DNA of 64,000 bases from Terriglobales bacterium (GCA_035561515.1 DATMXP010000024.1:1-64000); one strand, 5' to 3'; counted from the first letter of the stretch, positions 51,830 through 61,400 are shown. Notes: a model not told the origin generated them from the letters alone. Made by a program: numbers and translations.

Positions 51830-53104
51830 CTAGGGACGCGTTGTCTTTGAAGGCAAGGTTCGTACGATCAACAAGGCCACGAGCGGGACAGCAATCGCGT
51901 AAATGTACTGTGTACGCGAGACGCCAATGCCGAATGGAAACCAGATGCCCGGCACGCCGATCGGGTCGAGTTCGCCGCCGAATAATGCCGTCGTGATCGA
52001 GGCTAACGTAAGGAGCGCCAGAGTCCGCATCGGTCCGCTGCGAATAATGCGCGCGGCTATCACGACAAACAGCATGATCGACCCGATCCGACTGGCGCTT
52101 GTGAAAGTCGCCGATTCAATCGTGGCGCCGATAGCCCCGACCACCGCCAGCAGCACAGCCGTCACATCGACAGTTCGCCACGGACGCAGGGGCCATCGGT
52201 TCCAGGCTAGCGTCCAGGCAGCCACCGCAGGCACCCACATCACTGTCGCCAGCCAGCTATAGGTAACAATATCCATCAGGTCAGTCCATGCGACGATCGC
52301 GTTGTTGAGCCTCCTGGCTGCCATGAGTGCAAGCGCGATGCTGGCAAAGATCAGGAAACTCTTTTGGCTGCTGCGGGACCTGCACCAGAGTGCCAAGCCG
52401 ATGACCGCCAACATGGCGATCGGCTCGATCAGATCGACGATGTAACCGGCGATGGTTCTGTTCCATTGCACGCGGTGAAGTGCCTCGCCTAGTGGCCGCG
52501 GAGCCAGTATGGGCGGGCTGTGCATGCCGCCACTGTCTGCACTGCGCCCGGAACCGGGAAGCATGTACGCGCGGACGGCGAGAACGCCACGAGTACCGGC
52601 CGCATCGGCGGGTAGGGCGAACCTCAGCGGCCGTGTGCCGACCAGGCGCGGGTCCGGGCCGAGCCTGCCCGATCCGCCCAGCAATTGGCCATTCCAATAC
52701 AGTTCGTAGCCGTCCTCGACGAGCGTCGGCCCGAGGATCTCCCACGACTCGCGGCCGGCCGGTACTGTCACGGTGCGCCGGTACCAAGCGTAGCCTTGGT
52801 AGCCGGGATGACCCTCCGCCATCCACCCACCGACGTAATCGGGCAGACCCACGTCGCCATCGTGGCTGCCCGGCGAGGCGGTCATATCAATTGTCTGCCA
52901 AGCGCTATCGTCTGCGTTGACGTCCGCCCAGTGTGGGTCATCGCCCGTATGAAAGCGCCAAGGGCCATCGAGCAGAGTAGCTGTGGCGCGGAGCGCCGGC
53001 GGATCAGGGCGGCCACCGCTCGCCAACGCGGCAATCACGATGGCCAATGCCAATAACGTCGCTGCAACGATGCCGAAAATCAGTTTGCGCTGTGTTGTGT
53101 CCAT
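51830..53104 (-). CDS. 7TM membrane protein with extracytoplasmic jelly-roll domain
   Basis: A 424-aa protein. After one N-terminal helix (IFGIVAATLLALAIVIAALA), residues about 40-195 form a galactose-binding-like beta domain (LLDGPWRFHTGDDPHWADVNADDSAWQTI, YAWYRRTVTVPAG, YELYWNGQLLGGSG). Residues 210-420 hold about seven helices. The arrangement is like 7TM-DISM sensor proteins but without any kinase or cyclase domain attached. It could sense a carbohydrate and signal through a partner. It is divergent from the CGNR regulator. The start is uncertain: ATG at 53104 or 24 nt upstream; neither has a good ribosome binding site. Confidence 0.65.
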   Translation of the reverse strand: MDTTQRKLIFGIVAATLLALAIVIAALASGGRPDPPALRATATLLDGPWRFHTGDDPHWADVNADDSAWQTIDMTASPGSHDGDVGLPDYVGGWMAEGHPGYQGYAWYRRTVTVPAGRESWEILGPTLVEDGYELYWNGQLLGGSGRLGPDPRLVGTRPLRFALPADAAGTRGVLAVRAYMLPGSGRSADSGGMHSPPILAPRPLGEALHRVQWNRTIAGYIVDLIEPIAMLAVIGLALWCRSRSSQKSFLIFASIALALMAARRLNNAIVAWTDLMDIVTYSWLATVMWVPAVAAWTLAWNRWPLRPWRTVDVTAVLLAVVGAIGATIESATFTSASRIGSIMLFVVIAARIIRSGPMRTLALLTLASITTALFGGELDPIGVPGIWFPFGIGVSRTQYIYAIAVPLVALLIVRTLPSKTTRP

Positions 53105-53117
53105 GGAGGTCGCTGTC

Positions 53118-53188
53118 GTTATAACCATATGACGTCGTATTATACGGTTAGACTTCATAACCGCATAAAATACAATCTTAGGGTTATG
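53118..53188. promoter_or_regulatory. Divergent operator region with repeated ATAACC/GGTTAT half-sites
   Basis: Between the 7TM gene and the CGNR gene there are four related half-sites: ATAACC near 53121, GGTTA near 53146, CATAACC at 53156-53162 and GGTTATG at 53182-53188. The last two form an inverted repeat. CGTATTATACG near 53136-53146 is a further palindrome. A regulator that represses both genes, most simply the CGNR protein itself, is likely. Confidence 0.4.
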
Positions 53189-53201
53189 TTGGACGGCCGC
53201 C

Positions 53202-53798
53202 ATGGACAGCGGAAACTACCAATATCAATTTGTCGCCGGAAACCTTGCGCTCGATTTCGTCAACACAGTCGCATATCGAGCGGATCCCGTGAAGAAAAAG
53301 GACCGCCTGCAACATAGCGAGGATGTGCGACGGTGGGCTAATCAGGCTCGGTTACCAGACCGGGATGCAATCACCTCCGGTCCCCTTGCGCCTAGGGAAT
53401 TGCGGCGCATCCGCGCCGTCCGCGAACAGCTTTTTGCAGTTTTCCATGCAGTGGCGAGCAATGACCCGATCCCGGCGGACATACTTGCCCGGGTTGGTGA
53501 TGCCTTACGCGATTGTTGCGCCAGACGATGTTTGTCCATTGAGGGGGCGGAGGTTCGCTGGACCTGGCGACCTAGTGCGCGCGGCACGGACTATTTGCTC
53601 TATCCCGTCCTCACGGCAGCAACCGATCTTCTCATCTCGGATGCGCGCGGTCTGGTTCGTCAGTGCGAGGACGCAGGTTGCGGCTGGCTGTTTTTGGACC
53701 GTTCCAACGCCCGCAAAAGGCGGTGGTGCAGCATGGCTGACTGCGGGAACCGTAATAAGGCACGAAAACACTACCGGCGCGAGGCTGGTTTGATCTAG
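53202..53798 (+). CDS. CGNR zinc-finger / ABATE domain regulator
   Basis: A 198-aa protein. Residues about 8-140 form the ABATE domain (YQFVAGNLALDFVNTVAYR, RELRRIRAVREQLFAVF). Residues 150-193 form the CGNR zinc finger: CEDAGCGWLFLDRSNARKR and WCSMADCGNRNKARKHYRR, with four Cys as zinc ligands and a basic helix for DNA. Such proteins are stress-type transcription factors. It is divergent from the 7TM gene and probably controls it. Confidence 0.88.
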   Translation: MDSGNYQYQFVAGNLALDFVNTVAYRADPVKKKDRLQHSEDVRRWANQARLPDRDAITSGPLAPRELRRIRAVREQLFAVFHAVASNDPIPADILARVGDALRDCCARRCLSIEGAEVRWTWRPSARGTDYLLYPVLTAATDLLISDARGLVRQCEDAGCGWLFLDRSNARKRRWCSMADCGNRNKARKHYRREAGLI

Positions 53799-53925
53799 CG
53801 GTCCAGATCATCGGAGTAGGGATCGGCAGAGTAGTTCGCCAAATTGGCAACTGCCGCCAGGAGGCAGAGAGCACTGGAAGAATAACTGCCGAGAAGGTCA
53901 GGCTGGGTAAGCCACAGAAAAGAAA

Positions 53926-53972
53926 TGGTGGACCTGGTCGGGATCGAACCGACGACCTCTTCCATGCCATGG
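53926..53972 (-). other. 3' fragment of tRNA-Ala(GGC): attachment-site scar (att)
   Basis: 47 bp match the 3' part of a tRNA-Ala(GGC): anticodon loop ATGGCAT, stem half GGAAG, variable AGGTC, T-arm GTCGG-TTCGATC-CCGAC, acceptor CAGGTCC, A and CCA. The 5' half (acceptor, D-arm, first stem half) is missing; the DNA before it does not fold. Such duplicated 3' ends arise when an element integrates at the anticodon loop of a tRNA gene. By orientation the element lies to the right, and the intact tRNA-Ala should mark its other end beyond the window. Confidence 0.75.
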
Positions 53973-54023
53973 CGTCGGAAAGGCAGCCGGGGGTTTATTT
54001 TCAAGTGGTTAGCAACTGGAGGA

Positions 54024-54074
54024 TTGGCCGGAAACCGGTATATTCGGCGGTATTTCCGGCCAATTTCCGGCCAA
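54024..54074. repeat. 11-mer repeats near the att scar
   Basis: TTTCCGGCCAA occurs twice head to tail (54053-54063 and 54064-54074), and its exact reverse complement TTGGCCGGAAA lies at 54024-54034. The cluster begins about 50 bp inside the putative element from the att fragment, where integrases and excisionases commonly bind arm-type sites. Confidence 0.5.
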
Positions 54075-54604
54075 ATCTAAAACGTGAGATGAATGCGGGC
54101 TGCATGGGCGGGGGCTCTGCAAGCCAAGTAACTTACGAGCTCAAATTTCTTGTCATCTAGTTCAACGCTACAGTCCGCGTACAGCAGCAACGCCTCTGCT
54201 TGAGATTCCGAAGTCTTGTTATGTTCCTCGAAGCGAGTGATGCGAACTGCCCCGAATTCGAGGCTCAGCGGGTGGTCGCGACAATAACGCCTGGTTTTCT
54301 AACTTCTCATCGCCAGCTTTTCTGGCCAGGCGCTTTTCTTTTGTGCCGCATTGTGGATTCCTTTGTTACGGGCTTGCCACACAGGCGGACAGAGCAATCG
54401 TGAAACTGTTCGCGATCCCGCTGCCCCTCCCAATGAGCTCTTAGGTCCCTAAGCTCCCGCAGCCGATTTCAAGCTCTCGAAATGCGACTTGTCTATTCGA
54501 TCGAAACTCAAATTCTCTTGAGCTATGCGAATCGAGTCACGCCACAATGGCAGGATTTGAGAAGCTAGTGCCTCGCCCAAGCGACATCTCCGACATTCAC
54601 GTTT
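54075..54604. other. Gene-poor DNA inside the putative element
   Basis: No convincing gene on either strand; many stops. A hairpin with a T-run (GCCAG-CTTTT-CTGGC then GCGCTTTTCTTTTG, about 54310-54345) may be an old terminator. Likely degraded DNA. Confidence 0.4.
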
Positions 54605-54973
54605 GTGTTGGCAAGTTCGTCGATATCTCTTACATCGAACCCAAATCCTTCAGGTGTTGGTAGTCCTGCGACTTTTACTGCCACGATCACCCCGATAATG
54701 TGTACCGGTCCAGTGACATTTAGAGATGGAGCCGCGTCCCTGGGAACTGGAAGTGTAAGCAACGGTACCGCCACACTCGTGATCAGTGCCTTGACGATTG
54801 GCGTGCATAACATAACCGCCTCATATGGCGGAGACTCTACCTGCACCGCCTCCACCTCGGCACCACCACTGAGCCATGAAGTTCGGACCTTACCGACAAT
54901 AACCGGATTAACGCCGAGTAGTGGCGCCGCATTGGTGCTTTGTGACACCGTTTGCACTTTCTGCAGGAGATGA
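54605..54973 (+). pseudogene. Fragment of a bacterial Ig-like repeat protein
   Basis: The frame encodes one Ig-like (Big_3_5) unit: SLTSNPNPSGVGSPATFTAT, TGPVTFRDGAASLGTGSVSNG, LTIGVHNITASYGGDSTC. It ends TITGLTPSSGAA as at the start of an IPT/TIG domain and then runs into DNA of another gene. There is no signal peptide and no ribosome binding site. It is the remnant of a large surface protein. Confidence 0.65.
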
Positions 54974-55799
54974 ATTTCGCAAAGTAGCGGAGGGTCTGCC
55001 TCCGGCGGTTTATTGCGCCCCAGAATACGTCGCGCAGGCGCAGGAACTTGTGGATTTGAGCGCAAACCTGACCGACCAGCAGAAGATGATTGTCGAATAT
55101 TGGTCCGACGGCCCCTACACCGAACAACCGCCCGGACACTGGATTCGACTGGCCGAGTGGGTTTCTGCCCGTGATCATCACACACTCGATGATGATGTGA
55201 AGATGTTCTTCGCCCTTTCGAACGCAATGTTCGACGCCGGCATAGCCGCATGGGATATGAAGCGAGCCTACGATTCAATACGCCCGATTACCGCCATTCC
55301 ATTATTGTATAAAGGCAAGACCATTCGCGCTTGGGGAGGGCCGGGCAAAGGAACGGTCGAGATGGACGGCTCGCAATGGCTTCCTTATCAACTGGCAACA
55401 TTTCCGACTCCGCCATTCCCTGACTACGTTTCTGGGCATAGCACTTACAGCGCCGCCGCTGCGTATGTTCTCAATGCTTGGACCGGCAGTGACCGTTTCG
55501 GTTATTCGGTAACCCTACCCTCCGGCAGTTCAATAATAGAACCAGGGGTAACACCTGCGCGTCCAATCACCCTCGAATGGCGCGCCTTCACCGCGGCAGC
55601 GGATGAAGCCGGCATGTCGCGCCGCTATGGCGGCATTCACTTTCGGCGTGCCGATCTTGCCGGTCGCCAACTGGGACGACTGGTGGCGGGAAAAGCCTGG
55701 ACGCGAGCACCGAGCTATTTCGACGGAACAGCAAAACCACTCGTCCAGCAACAACTAATGACTCGCGGCAACATAGTAAAGGATGAAGGTGGTCGCTAG
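54921..55799 (+). pseudogene. N-terminally truncated vanadium haloperoxidase / PAP2-family protein
   Basis: 292 codons from a GTG without ribosome binding site, overlapping the Ig-like fragment in another frame. The sequence begins at PHWCFVTPFAL, in the middle of a usual haloperoxidase. All vanadate or phosphate-binding residues are kept: Lys and Arg in MKRAYDSIRPITA, SGHSTYSA with the catalytic His, and YGGIHFRRADLAGRQLG with Arg and His. Full-length family members are clearly longer at the N-terminus. I call it a truncated gene; an intact catalytic core means residual function cannot be excluded. Confidence 0.6.
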
Positions 55800-56317
55800 T
55801 GCGTTGATCCCTGCAGTGCAGCAGTCCAGCCACGCACCCTTAGTCTCGTAACATCAACAGAACGCTCATGCCCCTGATTCGCCTGTCACATTTACCTACG
55901 ACCGTGATCGCCTCGTAACCCCAACACGTGAGGGGAGAGGCTCGCGGAGTGCGGCCTACAACTCCAATGCCATTATTCGATCGCTGTCGGTATTGTTTCG
56001 TGCAAGCAAGTATGGAGAAGATAACTGTGACGAGTTTAGAGACAAAGCAAATTTCTAACATTGTCCCCCAGGGCGCCAACTCTACTTGAGGTCTGGGAAC
56101 TCAAGGAAGATGCGAGTAGATATCCCATGGAGAAAATATTTAGGAGTAACGGTGGCCAGGGACGGTTTTGGGCAGTGCGACACACTGGACTTCGCGTCTC
56201 TACCACGGGCATTTGTTTGAATCCGAAACTGGATATCAACGGCTTTACGCGAGAAGATGCTAACGGATGAGATGGAGCGGGTCATAACGTCGTTGGACCG
56301 GACCAGATCAGGTCTAT
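55800..56317. other. Intergenic, no secure gene
   Basis: A 69-codon plus-strand frame at 56061-56270 has a plausible sequence (LEVWELKEDASRYPMEKIFR) but no recognised family and no ribosome binding site. The rest is featureless. Confidence 0.35.
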
Positions 56318-59300
56318 CTACGGGGCTTCTTTGGGTGGTTGTGTGTGGAAAATGTTGTTTGGAAAAAATACTGAAAAACACGTTCCGCTGTTGCCGTGTG
56401 TCTTGCTGCGAACGCGAATCGTCCCTCGAAGGCGGCTAACGATCACGTTGGTTATCCACAGACCGAGTCCCACACCCTGTTCCCCTTTTGTCGTAAAGAA
56501 TGGATCGAAGATGTGAGAAAGATGATGGGGAGCCATCCCTCTGCCATTATCAGCGACGGTAACGCGAATGCCGTATAACGAAAAGTCACTCCAAGCTTGC
56601 GAACTGCTAATACGCACGGTGATTGTTCCATGATCTTCAATGGAGTCAATTGCGTTGATGAGTAAAGTTGCAAATACCTGACGGAGTTCGCCCGGATAAC
56701 TCTGCAAGGTACCATCGAACAGGTACTGCTTGGTCAAAGTGATGTGCTTTGTCCGGATCAGCCCGGCGTAGAGTTCCGATACTCCATCCAGCACTTCTCT
56801 GACACCAACCTCCAGTGGTTTGTCTGAGTCACGATAGAAGCTCAAGGACTGTTTGGTCAGATAAACAACGCGTGAGAGCAGCTTCTCGGCTTCCAGGATG
56901 TGCTGCCGGTTTTGCTCGTTGAGTTCTGTCGAAGACGACATTAACATCAGCAGATTCGACATCGCCTGCAAGGGATTATTAATCTCGTGGGCCAAAGATG
57001 CCGCCATTCGTCCGGCGACCGCTAACTTTTCCGATTTAATTAAGGCCGCTTCTGCTCGCTTGCGCTCCGAAATGTCCTCTATTGCTAGCAGGATCATCGG
57101 TGAACGATCATGAGACCCAAGTAGCATGCGAGCATTGAGCAGCATTGACCTCCGGCCGACGTTGGGCCGATTCGACTCCACTAGAAAGTCGCTTATCTCG
57201 CTCTTGCTGTGCAGCAGCTCTTCGAGCGCTGTTCGCAGTTCAGGAGTGTTCCACAAACCACTGCTCAGACTGTACAGCGAGGCACCGATAACCTTCTCAG
57301 TCGACAAATCGAATACCTTTATATACGAGTGGTTTGCGTCGACGACTCGAAAATTAGAATCAAGTACTAACAACGGTTCCCGTATTGTGTCCATAACTTC
57401 CCGGAGAAAAGCACCTGATTGCTTGAGCTGCTCGTTTGCTTTCTTGGCTATGTCGATATCCATTAAAACGAGCACCACTCCGTCAATTTTGTTCTCCAGC
57501 GTCCTGTAAGGATGAATTTGCAATGCATGCCAGCGTCCTTCCTCGTCTTCAACTTCGCGTTCTGCAGGCTGCAATTTATCGAGGACGACACGGATCATTT
57601 GGTCCAGATCGGGGACTCTAATGTTCAGCCGGATGTCTGAAACTTGCCGCCCCACATCGCTGGGAGCAATTTTCAGCATTCTTTCTGCGGTCGCAGTAAA
57701 ACGACGTATGCGGAGTTCACGATCCAACATCACGATGGGGAGCTTTGTGCTATTTAACAGGTTGGAAATATCATTGCTTAACTCATTTAGCTCGGTATTG
57801 CGATGACGAAGTTCTTCATTGAGGGTATTGAGTTCCTCATTGGCGGATTGGAGTTCCTCTTTAGAAGTCTCCAGCTCTTCATTCGTACTTTGCAGTTCTT
57901 CGTTGGCAGAGAGTATCTCTTCGTTGGCGGACTGAAACTCCTCTCTGGTGGCCTCTTCAGATTCGATCGCTGCGTGAAGCGCCTCCTGAACTGTTGCGAG
58001 TTCCTGTCTTAACCGTTGAAACTCAAGGCCCTTCTGTGCGCTCTGGCTGGCTGATTTTGCATCCGGTGATGCGAGGGGTCTTGCTTCCTCGAAAAGGACC
58101 AGGAAAAAGCACTCATCTTGATGGTTGCTGTCCTCGCCGCCGAGAGGTACAACCGAGAGGTTGACGGTGCTCTCTTTCCCACTTTCGCCAAAAGAAACGT
58201 TGCTTTTGTTAACCGGGAGTCTCTTCTTCTTAGCTGTGCCGATCAAGGCACGCAATTCGCGTCCCAGTGAGTGCCTGGCCAGTTTCAATACATTTAGGGT
58301 GGGCTTGCCTGGCGCGGGCTCCAAGTAAGAAGCCGTTCTTCCCCGAAACTGCACAACCTCCATCGCACTATTGATAACTACTCCCACGGGAGCGTGATTC
58401 TTCAACACGATACGATCGGCTTCAGCAACGACATCTGCCTCCCGCGGTACTGTCCCTTCCGTCTCCGGCTTCTTCGAGGGAGCGTTCGCTCCGCTCGGAA
58501 TCGGATAGTGAACTTGCGAAAAGTCGTAGTGCAGCCGGGACGCAATTGGATTCTTCCCGTAGACCTTGTGTCTCTTATCTGCGACGGCAAAGAGTGAAGG
58601 AAAAGCCGAGATGCTTTCAGAACTTCCTAAAAATAGAAACCCGTGGGGGCGAAGGGCATAGTGGAGTATAGGGATTACCTTTTTTTGTAGACCTGTCCCC
58701 ATGTAGATGAGCATGTTTCGGCACGCGACAATATCCATTTGAGAGAAAGGCGGATCGTTGGCGATATTCTGCCGGGCGAAGACACACAAATCGCGAACCA
58801 TTTTGCTTACCCGGTAGCCGTCATCTACTTTCACGAAAAAACGCTTCAAACGCTCAGGTGCAATCTCTTCGACAATTCGCTCGCCATACACTCCGGTCCT
58901 GGCTTTCTGAATGCCTTTGTCATTGAGGTCGGTTCCGAACAGTTGGATATGGAAGTCACCGGCGCGTTCGCCAAGGAATTCAAGAAGAGTGATAGCGAGA
59001 GAGTAGGTTTCCTCCCCGGTGGAGCACCCGGGAGTCCACATCCTGATCACACGCTTGCCACCTTTGACAATAGCGGGGTAGACACATTGCTTCAAAGACT
59101 CGAAAGCCTCTGGATCGCGGAAAAACCTGGTGACGTTAATGAGAACGTCGTCGTATAAATTACCCGCCTCTTCGGCATGATCCTTGACGTATGTCGCATA
59201 TTCTCCCAGTGATTCAAGTTTCAGAATCGCCATTCGTCGCAGCGCTCGCCGGTGGATCGTGTTCGGTTTGTACTGGCTGAAATCGACTCCGCTGCTTCTG

Positions 59301-60031
59301 CGTAACAGTTCGATAATTTGGATGAATGCATCCTTGGTTGCCTGCGGTTCTTCATCGATTGTCACGTCGGCAACTGACTTTGCGTAAGGGTGCCGCTTGA
59401 TCCGGTCAAGTTCGATGGCAATTCCCCGGGGTGTCAGAACGAAGTCTATGCACCCAGACGCAATAGCGCTGCGAGGCATACCATCGTATTTTGCTGAACT
59501 GGGTGCTTGGGCAAAGTTGATGCCGCCTTCCGCTTTGATGGCCGCAACGCCCGCCGTCCCATCCGAGCCCGTACCTGAAAGAATGATTCCAATGGCAGCG
59601 CTTTGTCTGTTCTCAGCCAGGGACCGCATAAAAAAATCAACTGAAAGATGCTGTCCCCGCTCCGATTCTCTCGGCGTCAGCACGAACTTACCTTGCGCAA
59701 TCGCCATAAAGGCATTGGGAGGAATCACGTAAACGCGGTTGGGTTTAATCTCGACGTTGGACTGTACTTCCTCTACAGGCAACCGCGTTATCCTGGAGAG
59801 GATTCCAGACAGCATGCTGTGATGTTGAGGATCAAGATGTTGCACTAGCACAAACGCCATTCCAGTGTCCAGCGGTAGGGTACGAAACAATTCCGAATAA
59901 GCTTCCAGGCCACCGGCAGATGCGCCAATAGCGACAATGGGAAAGAGAGCACTTGCAGGTGCCTTCATACGTGCATTGTCATCGGATAAAGGCTTGGTTC
60001 TGCGGATTTGGTTTCGATTTTTGGCCGCCAT
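56318..60031 (-). CDS. CheB-CheR-PAS histidine kinase hybrid
   Basis: A protein of about 1237 aa from the Met preceded by GGAG (a longer start at 60097 has none). Order: CheB-type methylesterase (IGASAGGLEAY, VLVQHLDPQHHSML, SGTGSDGTAG); CheR-type methyltransferase (RFFRDPEAFESL, WTPGCSTGEETYSLAI, GTDLNDKGI, CRNMLIYM); coiled coil of repeated NEEL units (about 700-770); two PAS domains; histidine kinase with MAASLAHEINNPLQAMSNL and ATPase boxes (VFATLLINAIDSI, VADNGRGMAPHHLSHIFDPFF, GLGLWI). No receiver domain. It carries the chemosensory adaptation enzymes on a kinase but no chemoreceptor is nearby. The phosphorylation target is unknown; the small receiver at 61401 looks degenerate. Confidence 0.9.
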   Translation of the reverse strand: MAAKNRNQIRRTKPLSDDNARMKAPASALFPIVAIGASAGGLEAYSELFRTLPLDTGMAFVLVQHLDPQHHSMLSGILSRITRLPVEEVQSNVEIKPNRVYVIPPNAFMAIAQGKFVLTPRESERGQHLSVDFFMRSLAENRQSAAIGIILSGTGSDGTAGVAAIKAEGGINFAQAPSSAKYDGMPRSAIASGCIDFVLTPRGIAIELDRIKRHPYAKSVADVTIDEEPQATKDAFIQIIELLRRSSGVDFSQYKPNTIHRRALRRMAILKLESLGEYATYVKDHAEEAGNLYDDVLINVTRFFRDPEAFESLKQCVYPAIVKGGKRVIRMWTPGCSTGEETYSLAITLLEFLGERAGDFHIQLFGTDLNDKGIQKARTGVYGERIVEEIAPERLKRFFVKVDDGYRVSKMVRDLCVFARQNIANDPPFSQMDIVACRNMLIYMGTGLQKKVIPILHYALRPHGFLFLGSSESISAFPSLFAVADKRHKVYGKNPIASRLHYDFSQVHYPIPSGANAPSKKPETEGTVPREADVVAEADRIVLKNHAPVGVVINSAMEVVQFRGRTASYLEPAPGKPTLNVLKLARHSLGRELRALIGTAKKKRLPVNKSNVSFGESGKESTVNLSVVPLGGEDSNHQDECFFLVLFEEARPLASPDAKSASQSAQKGLEFQRLRQELATVQEALHAAIESEEATREEFQSANEEILSANEELQSTNEELETSKEELQSANEELNTLNEELRHRNTELNELSNDISNLLNSTKLPIVMLDRELRIRRFTATAERMLKIAPSDVGRQVSDIRLNIRVPDLDQMIRVVLDKLQPAEREVEDEEGRWHALQIHPYRTLENKIDGVVLVLMDIDIAKKANEQLKQSGAFLREVMDTIREPLLVLDSNFRVVDANHSYIKVFDLSTEKVIGASLYSLSSGLWNTPELRTALEELLHSKSEISDFLVESNRPNVGRRSMLLNARMLLGSHDRSPMILLAIEDISERKRAEAALIKSEKLAVAGRMAASLAHEINNPLQAMSNLLMLMSSSTELNEQNRQHILEAEKLLSRVVYLTKQSLSFYRDSDKPLEVGVREVLDGVSELYAGLIRTKHITLTKQYLFDGTLQSYPGELRQVFATLLINAIDSIEDHGTITVRISSSQAWSDFSLYGIRVTVADNGRGMAPHHLSHIFDPFFTTKGEQGVGLGLWITNVIVSRLRGTIRVRSKTHGNSGTCFSVFFPNNIFHTQPPKEAP

Positions 60032-60227
60032 TGCTATCATCTCCGCGGTCGAGCACAAGCGAGTCGGAGGGATTATAGTCTCGCTAGACGTGTCCATACC
60101 GGCGCGCCGCGGTTTCGGGTTGCTTTGGCTGAGATGCTTCCCGGCGAGCTATGGATACAGCAACGTGTTCGCGTGACTCACACGATAGTCGTAGAGGACA
60201 TCCAGAAGTTTCGGACTGAGTCCGATT

Positions 60228-61250
60228 CTACTTAGCTGGATAAAACCTTGGAACTCGCAAATCGGAGGTCATACGCTGGCGGCGCCGGTCCACGGCTTCG
60301 CCTATACGCAATGAGGCGTTGAAGATACTTCCCAACCGCACTAAGCCACCTAACCTGTAGTCCGCAAGCGCATGTAACCCGACGGATGCTACGCATCCGC
60401 ATTCAGAGCAGTTGGGATTGCCACCAAACTGGCACGGTGTAATGCGCGCTTTCAAGTCAGCGGAAATCGTCTCCGTTGACCGGGCAAATGTACACTGGCC
60501 AGGTGAAGACGGCGGTTTCATAAATCCGTTGATCGCTCCTGCGATCATGTCGAGTTTTTTGAACTCGGAACGCAAGGCAAGTAATTCTTCAGTCACTTGC
60601 TGACGCTGTTCCCAGGAAAGCCTTTCTTCTGATATTTCGCCGATTTGCGGAGTGTACAGGCTGAACCAGATTCGCTTAACCTCAGGACGTGGTTCCCAGA
60701 ACTCGATGAACTTGCGCAGATAACCCGGCCGGACGAGTTGTGATGTGACCGTACAGTGGATCGAGAACATCTTGGTGTGGCCGGCGAGGTTCGCCAGAAT
60801 TCTCTCGTACGTCGCCGGTTTCCGTCGCACATCATGCTCTGCCGGCAGGCCGTCCACCGAGACAGTCACGTTCAGCAGTGGCAGCTTCGCCCATTCCAGC
60901 GGAATTACCCGGAAGGCGCTGGTCACCACCTGGACGTGAATCCCGCGCGCCATCAAAGCGGGTAGAATTTGGTCTAGTTCACGGTAGCGGACTAATGGGT
61001 CGCCACCCACAATGGAGAGATGTAGCGGTTTTAGGTCGTCAACTATGGCGAGGACTCGACGTACCAGTTCGTCGCCTTTGAAATCAGCCAATTGACGGAG
61101 AGTAACGCCCGCATTGCCAATATGCGTATCACCATAGGCATAGCAACCGGGGCAACGCAGGGGACACTCACGCGTGATCTCAATTGACAGGAAGGGACGT
61201 CTTCCAGCGAGGATCTTGCCCCACCCTTGTATGACTTCTTTACCCTTCAA
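60228..61250 (-). CDS. Radical SAM protein
   Basis: A 340-aa protein. The 4Fe-4S motif is CPLRCPGCYAYG (CxxxCxxC, about 29-36), then LSIVGGDPLVRYRELD in place of the usual GGEP. The C-terminal half has Cys in GQCTFARSTETISADLKARITPCQFGG and NCSECGC, possibly a second cluster. Start is TTG with GGAGAAGG in front. Substrate unknown. No precursor peptide or maturation partner is recognised beside it. It shares length and general plan with the protein at 20520-21524 but differs in detail. Confidence 0.8.
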   Translation of the reverse strand: MKGKEVIQGWGKILAGRRPFLSIEITRECPLRCPGCYAYGDTHIGNAGVTLRQLADFKGDELVRRVLAIVDDLKPLHLSIVGGDPLVRYRELDQILPALMARGIHVQVVTSAFRVIPLEWAKLPLLNVTVSVDGLPAEHDVRRKPATYERILANLAGHTKMFSIHCTVTSQLVRPGYLRKFIEFWEPRPEVKRIWFSLYTPQIGEISEERLSWEQRQQVTEELLALRSEFKKLDMIAGAINGFMKPPSSPGQCTFARSTETISADLKARITPCQFGGNPNCSECGCVASVGLHALADYRLGGLVRLGSIFNASLRIGEAVDRRRQRMTSDLRVPRFYPAK

Positions 61251-61400
61251 ACCTTCTCCATTCCCGTCGAAGTTATCCTCATTAACCGAGGTAAATTCGA
61301 CAGACTTTGATTGGATGCATGTTTCCTGGTGTTCTGTAGCTCTGTTTAGTTGGAGGAATATCCGAGCCGAGCGAACGAAAGTGCGAGGGTTCGGTTTGTG

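Noticed and set aside
53795..54004. 69-codon minus-strand frame running through the tRNA-Ala fragment
   Set aside because: It is the translated tRNA 3' end (VVGSIPTRST is a familiar artefact), not a protein.
54565..55278. 237-codon minus-strand frame opposite the Ig-like and haloperoxidase fragments
   Set aside because: Antisense of two recognisable domains; no domain of its own.
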